From an uncultured Geobacteraceae bacterium (GTDB taxonomy: Bacteria > Desulfobacterota > Desulfuromonadia > Desulfuromonadales > Geopsychrobacteraceae): DNA of 22,277 nt. Where the stretch lies: the NCBI GenBank assembly GCA_937958075.1, contig CALFFB010000180.1, positions 1 to 22,277 on the forward strand, read 5' to 3'. Under the pieces are notes generated by a model. That model saw only the letters and a list, made by a program, of their open reading frames with translations. It was not told the DNA's origin and ran no database searches. Shown here piece by piece: positions 8,186 to 16,183 of the stretch (the first letter of the stretch is position 1; the number at the start of each line of letters is the position of its first letter). The translations under genes were made by a program, and so were the position numbers.

Positions 8186-8213
<28 letters not shown>
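7821..8213 (+). CDS. nuoA: Complex I subunit NuoA
   Basis: This 130-aa membrane subunit sits at the junction of the peripheral and membrane arms. It has three hydrophobic helices (about 8-30, 68-88, 97-118). The TM1-TM2 loop carries the conserved segment YECGMDIFGDAQ with its Cys, followed by RFHVSYYLYALIFVAFAVDI containing the conserved Asp of TM2. AAGGA lies eight bases before the ATG. Its last 28 bp overlap the start of nuoB. It is the first gene of the operon and follows the palindrome-rich regulatory region. Length and motifs are normal. Confidence 0.95.
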
Positions 8214-8767
<554 letters not shown>

Positions 8768-8772
8768 CCTGA

Positions 8773-9282
8773 ATGAACTCCCGTGATGCTGTCATTAGTG
8801 CATTAAAAAAGCTGCCCGCGACTGTCAATGAAGTTGAATTCAAACAGTGCGGATATCATCTTGAAGTTCTTGTTGACGCCGGACGCCTGCGTGACTTTGC
8901 CCTGCTGTTGCGCGAAGGTGATTTCTATCTGAGCTTTATCTCCGGACTGCATCTGAAGGAGACGATTGAAGTCAGCTATCAGTTTGCCAACTACAGTTTT
9001 CCCTGCCGGCTGCTGGCCCGTGTCGAGGTTGAAGCCGACAACAGCCTGCCGACCATCTGCGATATCTTTCAGGGGGCCAACTGGCATGAGCGGGAAACCA
9101 GGGATTTCTTCGGGGTTGTTTTCCGCGACCATCCCAACCTGATGCCCCTGTTGTTGGCGGAAGACATGGCTGAACTGAAGCCACTGCTGAAAAAAGACGA
9201 CAAACTCAAAGAGCGTGCCGCGATCACGCGCGCCGCCGCTGCGCCCGATCCACAGCCGGCCGCCGCCAAGGAGGACGCATGA
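8773..9282 (+). CDS. nuoC: Complex I subunit NuoC
   Basis: This 169-aa peripheral-arm subunit corresponds to the 30-kDa subunit and carries no cofactor. The family signature is seen as WHERETRDFFGVVFRDHPNLMPLLL (about 112-136), which matches the usual WxEREVYDxFGixFxgHPxLxRILL pattern with RILL replaced by MPLL. The tail is Ala-rich. A strong GAAGGAGT lies in the end of nuoB, upstream of the ATG. It is separate from nuoD (not fused as in E. coli) and overlaps it by four bases. The protein is somewhat short but complete. Confidence 0.93.
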   Translation: MNSRDAVISALKKLPATVNEVEFKQCGYHLEVLVDAGRLRDFALLLREGDFYLSFISGLHLKETIEVSYQFANYSFPCRLLARVEVEADNSLPTICDIFQGANWHERETRDFFGVVFRDHPNLMPLLLAEDMAELKPLLKKDDKLKERAAITRAAAAPDPQPAAAKEDA

Positions 9283-10397
9283 GCACCGACACTGTCACCC
9301 CCCTTGACGAGCATCGCTACGTTCTCAACATGGGACCGCAACATCCCAGTACCCACGGCGTCCTGCGGGTGATCCTGGAGATGGAGGGGGAGTATGTCAT
9401 GAATCCGCAGCCGGTCCTCGGCTACGGGCATCGCATGCATGAGAAAATGGCGGAGTCCCGGTCCTGGCCCAATTTCCTGCCTAACGCCGCACGCATGGAC
9501 TATCTCGCCGCCCTCATCTACAACCATGGCTATGTCGGTGTCATTGAACGTCTGGCGGGGATCGAGGCCACCCCGCGCGCCGAGTACATTCGCGTTATCA
9601 CCTCGGAAATGAACCGGCTGCAGAGCCATCTGTTGTGGCTGGGGGTTCTGGTTCTCGACCTCGGCGCCTTTACGCCCATCATGTACACCTTTGAGGATCG
9701 GGAGAAACTCATCGACATCCTCGAGGATGTCACCGGCTCGCGCCTGACCTACTGCTACATGCGCGTCGGCGGCGTCGTCCGCGACATCGATGACAAGTTC
9801 ATCAGCCGCACCCGCGAGTATATCGACTGGCAGCGCTCACGCATGCCCATGTACGAAAACCTGGTCACCGGCAACATCATCTTCCGCAAACGGGTTGAGG
9901 ACATCGGTGAGTTCACTCCCGACCTGGCCCGCCGTTACGGTCTGACCGGTCCCTGTTTGCGCGCTACCGGCATTCCATACGATATCCGCCGCGCCGAGCC
10001 CTATTCGGTCTATCCCGAATTTGATTTCGACATTCCGACGGAAACGGCCGGTGACTGCATGGCCGCCTATAAAGTGCGCTTCCGCGAAATCGAACAGAGC
10101 CTGCGCATCCTGGAACAGGCCCTGGACAAGCTGCCCGATGGACCGGTGATGGCCAAACTGCCGAAAAAGATCAAGCTGCCGGCGGGTGACGCGACCTACA
10201 CGGTGGAGTCGCCCCGTGGCGAACTGCTGTACCATCTGACCGCGGACGGCAGTGACGTTCCCTATCGCATGAAAATCCGTGTCCCCTCTTTTTCCAATCT
10301 AAGCGTTTTGCCGGAAATCTGTTCCGGCATGCTGCTGTCCGATCTGTGTGCCTGCATGGGCAGCCTCGACCTTGTCATACCGGAGATCGATCGATGA
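9279..10397 (+). CDS. nuoD: Complex I subunit NuoD (49-kDa, quinone site)
   Basis: This 372-aa peripheral-arm subunit forms the quinone-binding cavity with NuoB. The signature GPQHPSTHGVLR is at 19-30. His26 corresponds to the quinone-site His38 of Thermus Nqo4, and Tyr75 (ARMDYLAAL) lies at the same 49-residue spacing as Thermus Tyr87, so the catalytic pair is intact. The C terminus PSFSNLSVLPEI ending in LDLVIPEIDR is the family ending. The protein is a little shorter than the roughly 400 residues usual for NuoD. No NiFe-ligand Cys pairs are seen, which separates it from group 4 hydrogenase large subunits. It overlaps nuoC and nuoH by ATGA. Confidence 0.96.
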   Translation: MSTDTVTPLDEHRYVLNMGPQHPSTHGVLRVILEMEGEYVMNPQPVLGYGHRMHEKMAESRSWPNFLPNAARMDYLAALIYNHGYVGVIERLAGIEATPRAEYIRVITSEMNRLQSHLLWLGVLVLDLGAFTPIMYTFEDREKLIDILEDVTGSRLTYCYMRVGGVVRDIDDKFISRTREYIDWQRSRMPMYENLVTGNIIFRKRVEDIGEFTPDLARRYGLTGPCLRATGIPYDIRRAEPYSVYPEFDFDIPTETAGDCMAAYKVRFREIEQSLRILEQALDKLPDGPVMAKLPKKIKLPAGDATYTVESPRGELLYHLTADGSDVPYRMKIRVPSFSNLSVLPEICSGMLLSDLCACMGSLDLVIPEIDR

Positions 10398-11371
10398 CTT
10401 TTCTCCCCCCGGAACTGCTGCGCATCCTGGTCACCGTTGTCTGCGCCATCGTTATTGTCTTCGGCAATGCCGTGGTTATGGGCTATCTGGAGCGTAAATT
10501 CGCCGGTCGCTTCCAGCGTCGCCCCGGCCCCATGGAAGTCGGTTTTCACGGCATCCTGCAGCTGGCGGTCGATGGCGTCAAACTGGTCGGCAAACAGCTG
10601 GTGATTCCACGCCATGCCGATCCGGTGCTGTACCGGATCGCGCCGATTATCTCCTTTGCCCCATCCATCATGCCGATGCTGGTCATCCCCTTCAGCCCCA
10701 AACTGCAGGGGCGCGATTTCGATGTCGGACTGATTTTCATTCTGGCGGTGGTTTCATTGAACGTACTGGCCATCCTCATTGCCGGCTGGAGTTCCAACAA
10801 CAAGTACTCCCTGCTCGGCGCCATGCGTTCCGTCGCCCAGAACGTCGCCTACGAAATCCCCATGCTGCTGACCCTGATGTCGGTCATCCTGGTAACCGGC
10901 ACCTTCAGCCTGCGCGGCATTGTCGAAGCCCAGACCAACGGGATCTGGTTCGTCTTTATCATGCCCGTGGCCTTTATCATCTTTTTCGCCGCGACCCTTG
11001 CCGAAACCAATCGGGCACCCTTTGACCTGCCCGAAGCGGAAAGCGAACTGACCGCCGGTTTCATGACGGAATTCAGCGGCATGGGTTTCAGCCTGTTCTT
11101 CATGGCCGAATACACCTACATGTTCATCGCCTGTTCCCTGACGGTGATCCTGTTTCTTGGCGGCTGGCAGGGTCCGCCCCTGCCCTTTGCCGAATACTCC
11201 TCGGCCCTGTGGTTTTTCCTGAAGGTCTATGTGCTGTTGATCCTCATGATCTGGATCCGCTGGACCTTCCCGCGGGTGCGTTTTGACCAGCTGCTGAATT
11301 TCTGCTGGAAATATCTTGTTCCCTTTGCCCTGGTTCATCTGATGATAACCGCCGTGGTGCTGAAACTATGA
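10394..11371 (+). CDS. nuoH: Complex I subunit NuoH
   Basis: This 325-aa membrane subunit joins the peripheral and membrane arms and closes the quinone chamber. I chose ATG at 10394, overlapping the nuoD stop, rather than the earlier in-frame ATG at 10346. The earlier start would add 16 residues lying inside nuoD and lacks family similarity. Family motifs are ERKFAGRFQRRPGP, followed by GILQLAVDGVKLVGKQ, and later AETNRAPFDLPEAESELTAGF with its conserved acidic residues. About eight membrane helices are visible. The direct nuoD-nuoH junction shows that nuoE, nuoF and nuoG are not in this operon. Confidence 0.96.
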   Translation: MTFLPPELLRILVTVVCAIVIVFGNAVVMGYLERKFAGRFQRRPGPMEVGFHGILQLAVDGVKLVGKQLVIPRHADPVLYRIAPIISFAPSIMPMLVIPFSPKLQGRDFDVGLIFILAVVSLNVLAILIAGWSSNNKYSLLGAMRSVAQNVAYEIPMLLTLMSVILVTGTFSLRGIVEAQTNGIWFVFIMPVAFIIFFAATLAETNRAPFDLPEAESELTAGFMTEFSGMGFSLFFMAEYTYMFIACSLTVILFLGGWQGPPLPFAEYSSALWFFLKVYVLLILMIWIRWTFPRVRFDQLLNFCWKYLVPFALVHLMITAVVLKL

Positions 11372-11811
11372 AAGAATATTTCGCCCTGATATTTACCGGT
11401 GGTAAAAGCCTCATCGTCGGGATGATGATTACCCTGCGCGAGTTTTTCCGCCCCATTGTGACGGTGCAGTATCCCCGGGAAACCCTGCCGGTCTCCCCCA
11501 ACTTCCGCGGGCACACCATTCTCATTCGCGATGAGGAAAAGGAGTTCAAGCACCGCTGCATCTCCTGCAAGATGTGTCAACGCGAGTGCCCCTCGGGGTG
11601 TATCGATCTGGCCGGCGAGAAGCGCGAAGGAGTCAAAGGCATGGTGCTGGTCAAGTACCACCTTGATTTCACCAAATGCAGCCTGTGCGGCACCTGTGTC
11701 GAGGTCTGCCCCACCGACGCCCTCGACTTTTCCGATGAGTATCGCCATGTCGGCTTTACCCGTGAGGAATTTCACTACGATCTGCTTGCCAAGGTGGAGG
11801 AGAAAGAATGA
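11368..11811 (+). CDS. nuoI: Complex I subunit NuoI (two [4Fe-4S] clusters)
   Basis: This 147-aa ferredoxin-like subunit carries clusters N6a and N6b. The first motif is Cys64-x2-Cys67-x2-Cys70-x3-Cys74-Pro and the second Cys104-x2-Cys107-x2-Cys110-x3-Cys114-Pro; both are complete. An extra Cys78 follows the first motif. The N-terminal amphipathic part (about 15-50) is the usual membrane-surface segment. Without NuoEFG, NuoI would be the entry point of electrons into the complex, probably from ferredoxin or an unidentified partner. It overlaps both neighbours by four bases. Confidence 0.96.
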   Translation: MKEYFALIFTGGKSLIVGMMITLREFFRPIVTVQYPRETLPVSPNFRGHTILIRDEEKEFKHRCISCKMCQRECPSGCIDLAGEKREGVKGMVLVKYHLDFTKCSLCGTCVEVCPTDALDFSDEYRHVGFTREEFHYDLLAKVEEKE

Positions 11812-12332
11812 GCCTTTACCGGTTTCTCGCCGAAGGGATCTTTTTCGGCTTTATTGTCCTGATTGTTTTTGGGGGTCTGCTGACGGTGCGCGCGCGCCTG
11901 CTGATGCACGCTGTTCTCGGCCTGGCGGTGGCCTTCATCGGTGTCGCCGGTCTGTTCTTTCATCTCGGCTCCCCCTTCATGGCCATGATGCAGGTGCTGA
12001 TCTATGTCGGCGCCGTCTGCGTCATGCTCATCTTCGGCATCATGGTCGGACAATCACCATCGCAGACAGATCAGCTGCGCATCAAGGGCAGCAACGCCCT
12101 GCTCGCCAGCGTCACCTGCGTTGCCGGCTTTGTGCTGCTGACGGCGACCCTTATCCGCAGCCGCTGGCACACCGCCACCGAACAGATTGGTGACTTTACC
12201 ATGCAGCACCTCGGCACCAGTTTTCTGCATCAGTTTGTGCTGGCCTTCGAGCTGATTTCCGTGGTGCTGCTGATAGCCATTCTCGGCGCCATCATCATTG
12301 CTCGCAACCCGGAGAAGGGATCCGCATCATGA
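11808..12332 (+). CDS. nuoJ: Complex I subunit NuoJ
   Basis: This 174-aa membrane subunit has five predicted helices. The conserved stretch FMAMMQVLIYVGAVCVMLIFGIMV (about 58-81) includes the pi-bulge TM3 region of NuoJ. It packs between NuoH/A and NuoK and is part of the hydrophilic axis that connects quinone chemistry to the pumps. The start and stop overlap nuoI and nuoK by ATGA. Length is typical. Confidence 0.94.
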   Translation: MSLYRFLAEGIFFGFIVLIVFGGLLTVRARLLMHAVLGLAVAFIGVAGLFFHLGSPFMAMMQVLIYVGAVCVMLIFGIMVGQSPSQTDQLRIKGSNALLASVTCVAGFVLLTATLIRSRWHTATEQIGDFTMQHLGTSFLHQFVLAFELISVVLLIAILGAIIIARNPEKGSAS

Positions 12333-12646
12333 CCCCGAGCGACTCTCTGACCATCTACCTGATCGTCGGCGCGTTCCTGCTGTTTATCGGTCTCTTCGGC
12401 ATGATCCGCCACCGTACCCTCATCGGCATGCTCATCAGTGTCGAGCTGATGCTGGCGGGTGCCGGGGTCAACTTCATGGCCTTTAATCGCTTTACCGCGC
12501 CGGACCCGGCCGTCGGCCAGGCCTTCACCCTGTTTATTATGGGGATCGCCGCCGCTGAAGCCGCTATCGTTATCAGTCTCGTCATTGCCGTACATCGCCG
12601 CTTCCATAGCGTCGATCCCCAGGCCATCGACGAAATGCACGGTTAA
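12329..12646 (+). CDS. nuoK: Complex I subunit NuoK
   Basis: This 105-aa, three-helix subunit resembles MrpC. Two membrane glutamates essential in the family are present: Glu39 in SVELMLAG and about Glu77 in IAAAEAAI. The usual NuoK pattern (GLIGMLIRRNLIGMLISVELMLNAVNL in the family) is reflected in FGMIRHRTLIGMLISVELM. It is followed by a 21-bp gap and then the first antiporter-like gene, not nuoL as in the classical order. Confidence 0.96.
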   Translation: MTPSDSLTIYLIVGAFLLFIGLFGMIRHRTLIGMLISVELMLAGAGVNFMAFNRFTAPDPAVGQAFTLFIMGIAAAEAAIVISLVIAVHRRFHSVDPQAIDEMHG

Positions 12647-12667
12647 TCACAAGGACCAGGCGAACCC

Positions 12668-14158
12668 ATGGAACCAATCATCACGTCAAAAGTCCTGCTG
12701 GCAACCCTCATCCCCATGCTCACCGCGGGATTGGTTATGGCCACGGGGCGCACCCCCAACCTGCGTGAATGCTGCTCCTTTGTCGGCGCGATCCTCACCT
12801 GTATCTCGGTGCTGACCCTGGCTCCGGCGGTTCTCGCCGGCGGCGGCTACGCCCTGAACCTGATCACCCTCTATCCTGGGATCAGCGTCAGTTTTCACCT
12901 CGACCCCCTGGGACTGGTGTTTGCCGGAACCGCGTCCTTTTTGTGGATTTTGGCATCGGTTTACTGCATCGGCTACATGCGGGGCCTCAACGAACATGCC
13001 CAGACCCGCTTTTACGTCTGTTACGCCGTGTCTGTCGGTGCCGCCATGGGCGCCGCCTTTGCCGGCAACCTGTTTACCCTCTACCTGTTCTACGAGATCG
13101 TCTCCATCTTCACCTATCCCCTGGTCATGCACCATCAGGATGAGGAAGGTTACACCGGAGCCCGCAAGTACATCATCTACCTGATGTTCACCTCCAAGGC
13201 GATGCTGCTGCCGGCCATGGCCATTATCTATGTTCTGACCGGGACCCTCGATTTCAACATGAGCAGCATCGCCGGCGGGATTTTCCCGGAAGGTGCCGAC
13301 CGCACCCTGGTGATTGTTGCCTACCTGCTGTGTCTGTTCGGCTTCGCCAAGGCCGGCATCATGCCCCTGCACAACTGGCTGCCCGACGCCATGGTGGCGC
13401 CGACGCCGGTCAGCGCCCTGCTCCATGCGGTGGTCGTGGTCAAGGTCGGGGTCTTCTCCATCTGCCGGGTCATGCTCTCGGTCTTCGGGGTCGATCTCCT
13501 TGACATCACCGGCATGGGCATCTTCACCGCTTACGTGGTCTCTTTTACCATTGTCACGGCGTCGGTCATCGCCCTGACCAAGACCAACCTGAAAGCACGG
13601 CTGGCCTATTCCACCGTCAGTCAGCTCTCCTATATCGTCCTTGGCGTGGCCATGCTCACCCCCCATGCCATTACCGGCGGGTTGTTGCACATCGCCAACC
13701 ACGCCTTTGCCAAGATCACCCTGTTCTTCTGCGCCGGCTGTATCTTTGTCGCTTCGGGCAAGAAAGATATTTCCGAGATGGGGGGCCTTGGCTGGCGCAT
13801 GCCCCTGACCATGGCCGCCTTTGCTCTGGCCTCCTTAAGCATGATCGGCGCACCGCCCGTCAGCGGCTTTGTCAGCAAGTGGTATCTGGCCCTGGGCGCC
13901 ATGGACATCGGCAATATGATTCTGCTGGCCGTCCTGCTCCTCAGCAGTCTGCTCAACGCCGGCTATTTTGTGCCGGTCGTACTCAAATCCTTCTTCGGCA
14001 AGCCGCCGACAACCGAGACCGATACCTGCAGCCTGGAACGGCAGCCCCTGGTACTACTGATGGTGGTGCCCCTGGTGATTACCGGCATTATTTCGGTTCT
14101 GATCGGCATCTGGCCTGATCTTTTCCTCAACACGATCAAGTTGATGGTGGGCTCATGA
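12668..14158 (+). CDS. Extra NuoM/MrpD-like ion-pumping subunit (fourth pump)
   Basis: This 496-aa, roughly 14-helix proton-conducting transporter subunit belongs to the NuoL/M/N-MrpD superfamily. Pump residues are present: Glu143 in TM5 (LFYEIVS), Lys228 in TM7 (FGFAKAGIMPLHNWLPDAM), Lys259 in TM8 (VVKVGVF), His345/Lys349 in the TM10-11 region, and Lys404 or Lys440 in TM12. It lacks the long C-terminal lateral helix of NuoL. It lies between nuoK and the NuoL-like gene, with nuoM and nuoN both present downstream, so the operon has four pump subunits. Sequence by eye is closer to MrpD and NuoM than to NuoN. I infer that it is an inserted pump in the membrane arm. A stand-alone antiporter is less likely because of tight coupling with its neighbours. 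Confidence 0.9.
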   Translation: MEPIITSKVLLATLIPMLTAGLVMATGRTPNLRECCSFVGAILTCISVLTLAPAVLAGGGYALNLITLYPGISVSFHLDPLGLVFAGTASFLWILASVYCIGYMRGLNEHAQTRFYVCYAVSVGAAMGAAFAGNLFTLYLFYEIVSIFTYPLVMHHQDEEGYTGARKYIIYLMFTSKAMLLPAMAIIYVLTGTLDFNMSSIAGGIFPEGADRTLVIVAYLLCLFGFAKAGIMPLHNWLPDAMVAPTPVSALLHAVVVVKVGVFSICRVMLSVFGVDLLDITGMGIFTAYVVSFTIVTASVIALTKTNLKARLAYSTVSQLSYIVLGVAMLTPHAITGGLLHIANHAFAKITLFFCAGCIFVASGKKDISEMGGLGWRMPLTMAAFALASLSMIGAPPVSGFVSKWYLALGAMDIGNMILLAVLLLSSLLNAGYFVPVVLKSFFGKPPTTETDTCSLERQPLVLLMVVPLVITGIISVLIGIWPDLFLNTIKLMVGS

Positions 14159-14403
14159 TCGCACGCTGGATAGACTATCTGCGCGAACGCGCCAATATTG
14201 TTCGAGGGTGTTTTTTCGCCTTTCTGCTGTTTGCGGTGATCTTCGATTTTGTCATCGAACGACCGAAACCGCACTTTTTCGGTGACACCATCATCGGCTT
14301 CTGGTCTCTGTTCGGCCTGTTGGCCTGTTTGCTGATGATTATCATCTGCAAGGGACTCTCTCACGTCTGGCTAGAGCGCAAGGAGGATCCCTATGATCAC
14401 TGA
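14155..14403 (+). CDS. Small two-helix membrane protein in complex I operon, unknown
   Basis: This 82-aa protein was not recognised. It has a positively charged amphipathic N terminus (residues 1-16, ARWIDYLRER), a helix at about 18-34, a short polar loop (ERPKPHFFGD), a second helix at about 44-64, and a charged C-terminal tail (ERKEDPYDH). The start overlaps the preceding stop by four bases. Its 3' end overlaps the NuoL-like start by 11 bp, with AAGGAGGA inside it serving as that gene's ribosome-binding site. Such coupling between two pump genes indicates that it is a real gene and suggests an accessory subunit or assembly factor at the pump-pump interface. It is not NuoK or MrpC (no membrane Glu pair). 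Confidence 0.8.
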   Translation: MIARWIDYLRERANIVRGCFFAFLLFAVIFDFVIERPKPHFFGDTIIGFWSLFGLLACLLMIIICKGLSHVWLERKEDPYDH

Positions 14404-16156
14404 GTTGTTTGTTCACCCAACCAGCTGGTTCATTCTCGGCGCACTGCTCATGCCCTTTGCCAGGCGCCTTGGTGTCCAGAAGATCTGGCTGGTGGTGATT
14501 CCGCTGCTGGCCATGGCCACCATCTACCGGCTGCCCGACAGCTTCGGCGTCGTCAACTACCTTGGTTTCGAGCTGCAGTTCGGACGGGTCGACAAGCTGA
14601 CCTTTATCTTCCTCCACGTTTTTACCCTGATGGCGGTCATCGGCAGCATTTTCGCCCTGCAGGTCAAGGAGAGCGGCCAGCACATCGCCGCCTTCCTCTA
14701 TGTCGCCGGTTCTTTGGGTGTGACCCTGGCGGGCGACTACCTGACCCTGTTCATCTTCTGGGAGCTGATGGCCTTCGCCTCGACCTTCCTGATCTGGTAC
14801 CGGAAAAAGAAGCGTTCCATTGAGGCCGGTTACCGTTACCTGCTGGTGCATACCGCCGGCGGTCTGGTGCTGCTGGCCGGAATCTTTCTGCTGTACCAGA
14901 GCGGTCACGACCTGTCCTTCGGCATTCTGTCGCAGGAAGGCGCCGGCTGGGCCGAGTACCTGGTGATGATCGGCTTTCTCCTCAATGCCGCGGCGCCGCC
15001 CATTCACGCCTGGCTGCCCGACGCCTACCCGGAGGCCACCGTCACCGGCGCCGTGTTCATGTGCGCCTTTACCACCAAGACGGCGGTCTATGTGCTGCTG
15101 CGGGCCTTCCCCGGCTTTGAAGTGCTGGCCATTATCGGTGCCTGCATGGCCCTGTACGGGGTTGCCTACGCGGTGATCGAAAATGATGCCCGGCGAATTC
15201 TCGCCTATCACGTCGTCAGCCAGGTCGGCTACATGGTCTGCGGCGTCGGTATCGGCACGGCCATGGCGCTGAACGGCGTCGCCGCCCACGCCTACGCCCA
15301 CATCATCTACAAGGCCCTGCTGTTTATGGGGGCCGGCGCGGTGCTGGAAATGACCGGACGTTCCAAGCTCAGCGAACTTGGCGGTCTCTACCGCACCATG
15401 CCTGTCACCATGATCTTCACCATCATCGGCGGTATTGCCATCTCCGGCTTTCCCCTCACCAGCGGCTTTGTCAGTAAATCGATGATTGTTGCCGCTGCCG
15501 GCTACAATCATCAGACCGTGCTGCTGGTGATGTTGATTCTGGCCGGTGTCGGAACCTTCCTGTCCGTCGGCATCAAGCTGCCCTACTTTATCTGGTTCGG
15601 CAAGGATTCCGGCGTGCGCGCCACCGAAGCCCCGTGGAACATGCAGCTGGCCATGGCCATGGCCGCCTTTGTCTGTATCCTGTTCGGGGTTTATCCGGCA
15701 GCACTCTACAACATGCTGCCCTTTGCCGCCGAATATCACCCCTATTACGCCTACCATCTGTCGGAGACCTTCCAGCTCTTCGGTTTTACCGGTCTGGGCT
15801 TCTACCTGATGGTGAAGTATCTTCAGCCCCATGATGTCAGCAATCTTGACCTTGACTGGTTCTACCGCCGGGGTTCCGTACAGTTCATGCGCTTTGCCAA
15901 GGGACCGGTGACCGCGGTCAACGAGTGGGTCAGCAATGTTTACCAGAGCATCGGTCTGCGTCTGACCAAGGCTCTGGCGCGGGCTTTCTCCTGGTTTGAC
16001 AAGGAAGGCATTGACTGGACTATCGACGGCTCGGCACGCAGCATTGTCAGCGCCGGCGACACGGTACGCCAGATCCAGACCGGACGAATCCAGCACTATA
16101 TCGGCGCGGCGGTACTGGCGGTCGTGGTCTTGCTGCTGGTGGTGTTTCTGATCTGA
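14393..16156 (+). CDS. NuoL-like pump subunit with elongated lateral helix
   Basis: This 587-aa subunit is predicted to be the distal pump. Pump residues are Glu124 in TM5 (IFWELMAF), Lys229 in TM8 (FTTKTAVY), and His303/Lys307 in the TM10 region (AHIIYKALL). The TM7 position that normally carries Lys before the PxxHxWLPDA motif reads LLNAAAPPIHAWLPDA (196-211), with Asn198 in that area. The C terminus has a NuoL-type lateral amphipathic helix and anchor: DWFYRR at 488-493 to QTGRIQHY at 562-569, then the final helix. The lateral segment is about 80 residues, against roughly 50-56 recalled for E. coli and alphaproteobacterial NuoL. GGAGG in the end of the small gene precedes its ATG. The NuoL role is inferred from the lateral helix; the core resembles the MrpD-like NAA family. 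Confidence 0.87.
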   Translation: MITELFVHPTSWFILGALLMPFARRLGVQKIWLVVIPLLAMATIYRLPDSFGVVNYLGFELQFGRVDKLTFIFLHVFTLMAVIGSIFALQVKESGQHIAAFLYVAGSLGVTLAGDYLTLFIFWELMAFASTFLIWYRKKKRSIEAGYRYLLVHTAGGLVLLAGIFLLYQSGHDLSFGILSQEGAGWAEYLVMIGFLLNAAAPPIHAWLPDAYPEATVTGAVFMCAFTTKTAVYVLLRAFPGFEVLAIIGACMALYGVAYAVIENDARRILAYHVVSQVGYMVCGVGIGTAMALNGVAAHAYAHIIYKALLFMGAGAVLEMTGRSKLSELGGLYRTMPVTMIFTIIGGIAISGFPLTSGFVSKSMIVAAAGYNHQTVLLVMLILAGVGTFLSVGIKLPYFIWFGKDSGVRATEAPWNMQLAMAMAAFVCILFGVYPAALYNMLPFAAEYHPYYAYHLSETFQLFGFTGLGFYLMVKYLQPHDVSNLDLDWFYRRGSVQFMRFAKGPVTAVNEWVSNVYQSIGLRLTKALARAFSWFDKEGIDWTIDGSARSIVSAGDTVRQIQTGRIQHYIGAAVLAVVVLLLVVFLI

Positions 16157-16183
16157 TTCAACAACCTCTACGAAGGAACGATC

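Noticed and set aside
10346..10393. Earlier start for nuoH
   Set aside because: It would add 16 residues encoded within nuoD. The ATGA overlap at 10394 matches the coupling seen at most other junctions in the operon.
9279..10397. Group 4 NiFe hydrogenase large subunit
   Set aside because: The CxxC nickel-ligand pairs at both ends are lacking, while the NuoD quinone-site His and Tyr are present.
12686..13702. 338-aa open frame on the minus strand
   Set aside because: It is antisense to the extra pump gene, with no recognisable motif or ribosome-binding site.
14342..16096. 584-aa open frame on the minus strand
   Set aside because: It is fully antisense to the NuoL-like pump. It is rich in His, Gln, Asp and Gly, as expected from the complement of hydrophobic codons, and has no domain character.
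12668..16156. A separate Mrp-type Na+/H+ antiporter operon inserted in nuo
   Set aside because: No MrpB, MrpC, MrpE, MrpF or MrpG homologues are present. The genes are tightly coupled, and the NuoL-type lateral helix points to incorporation in complex I.
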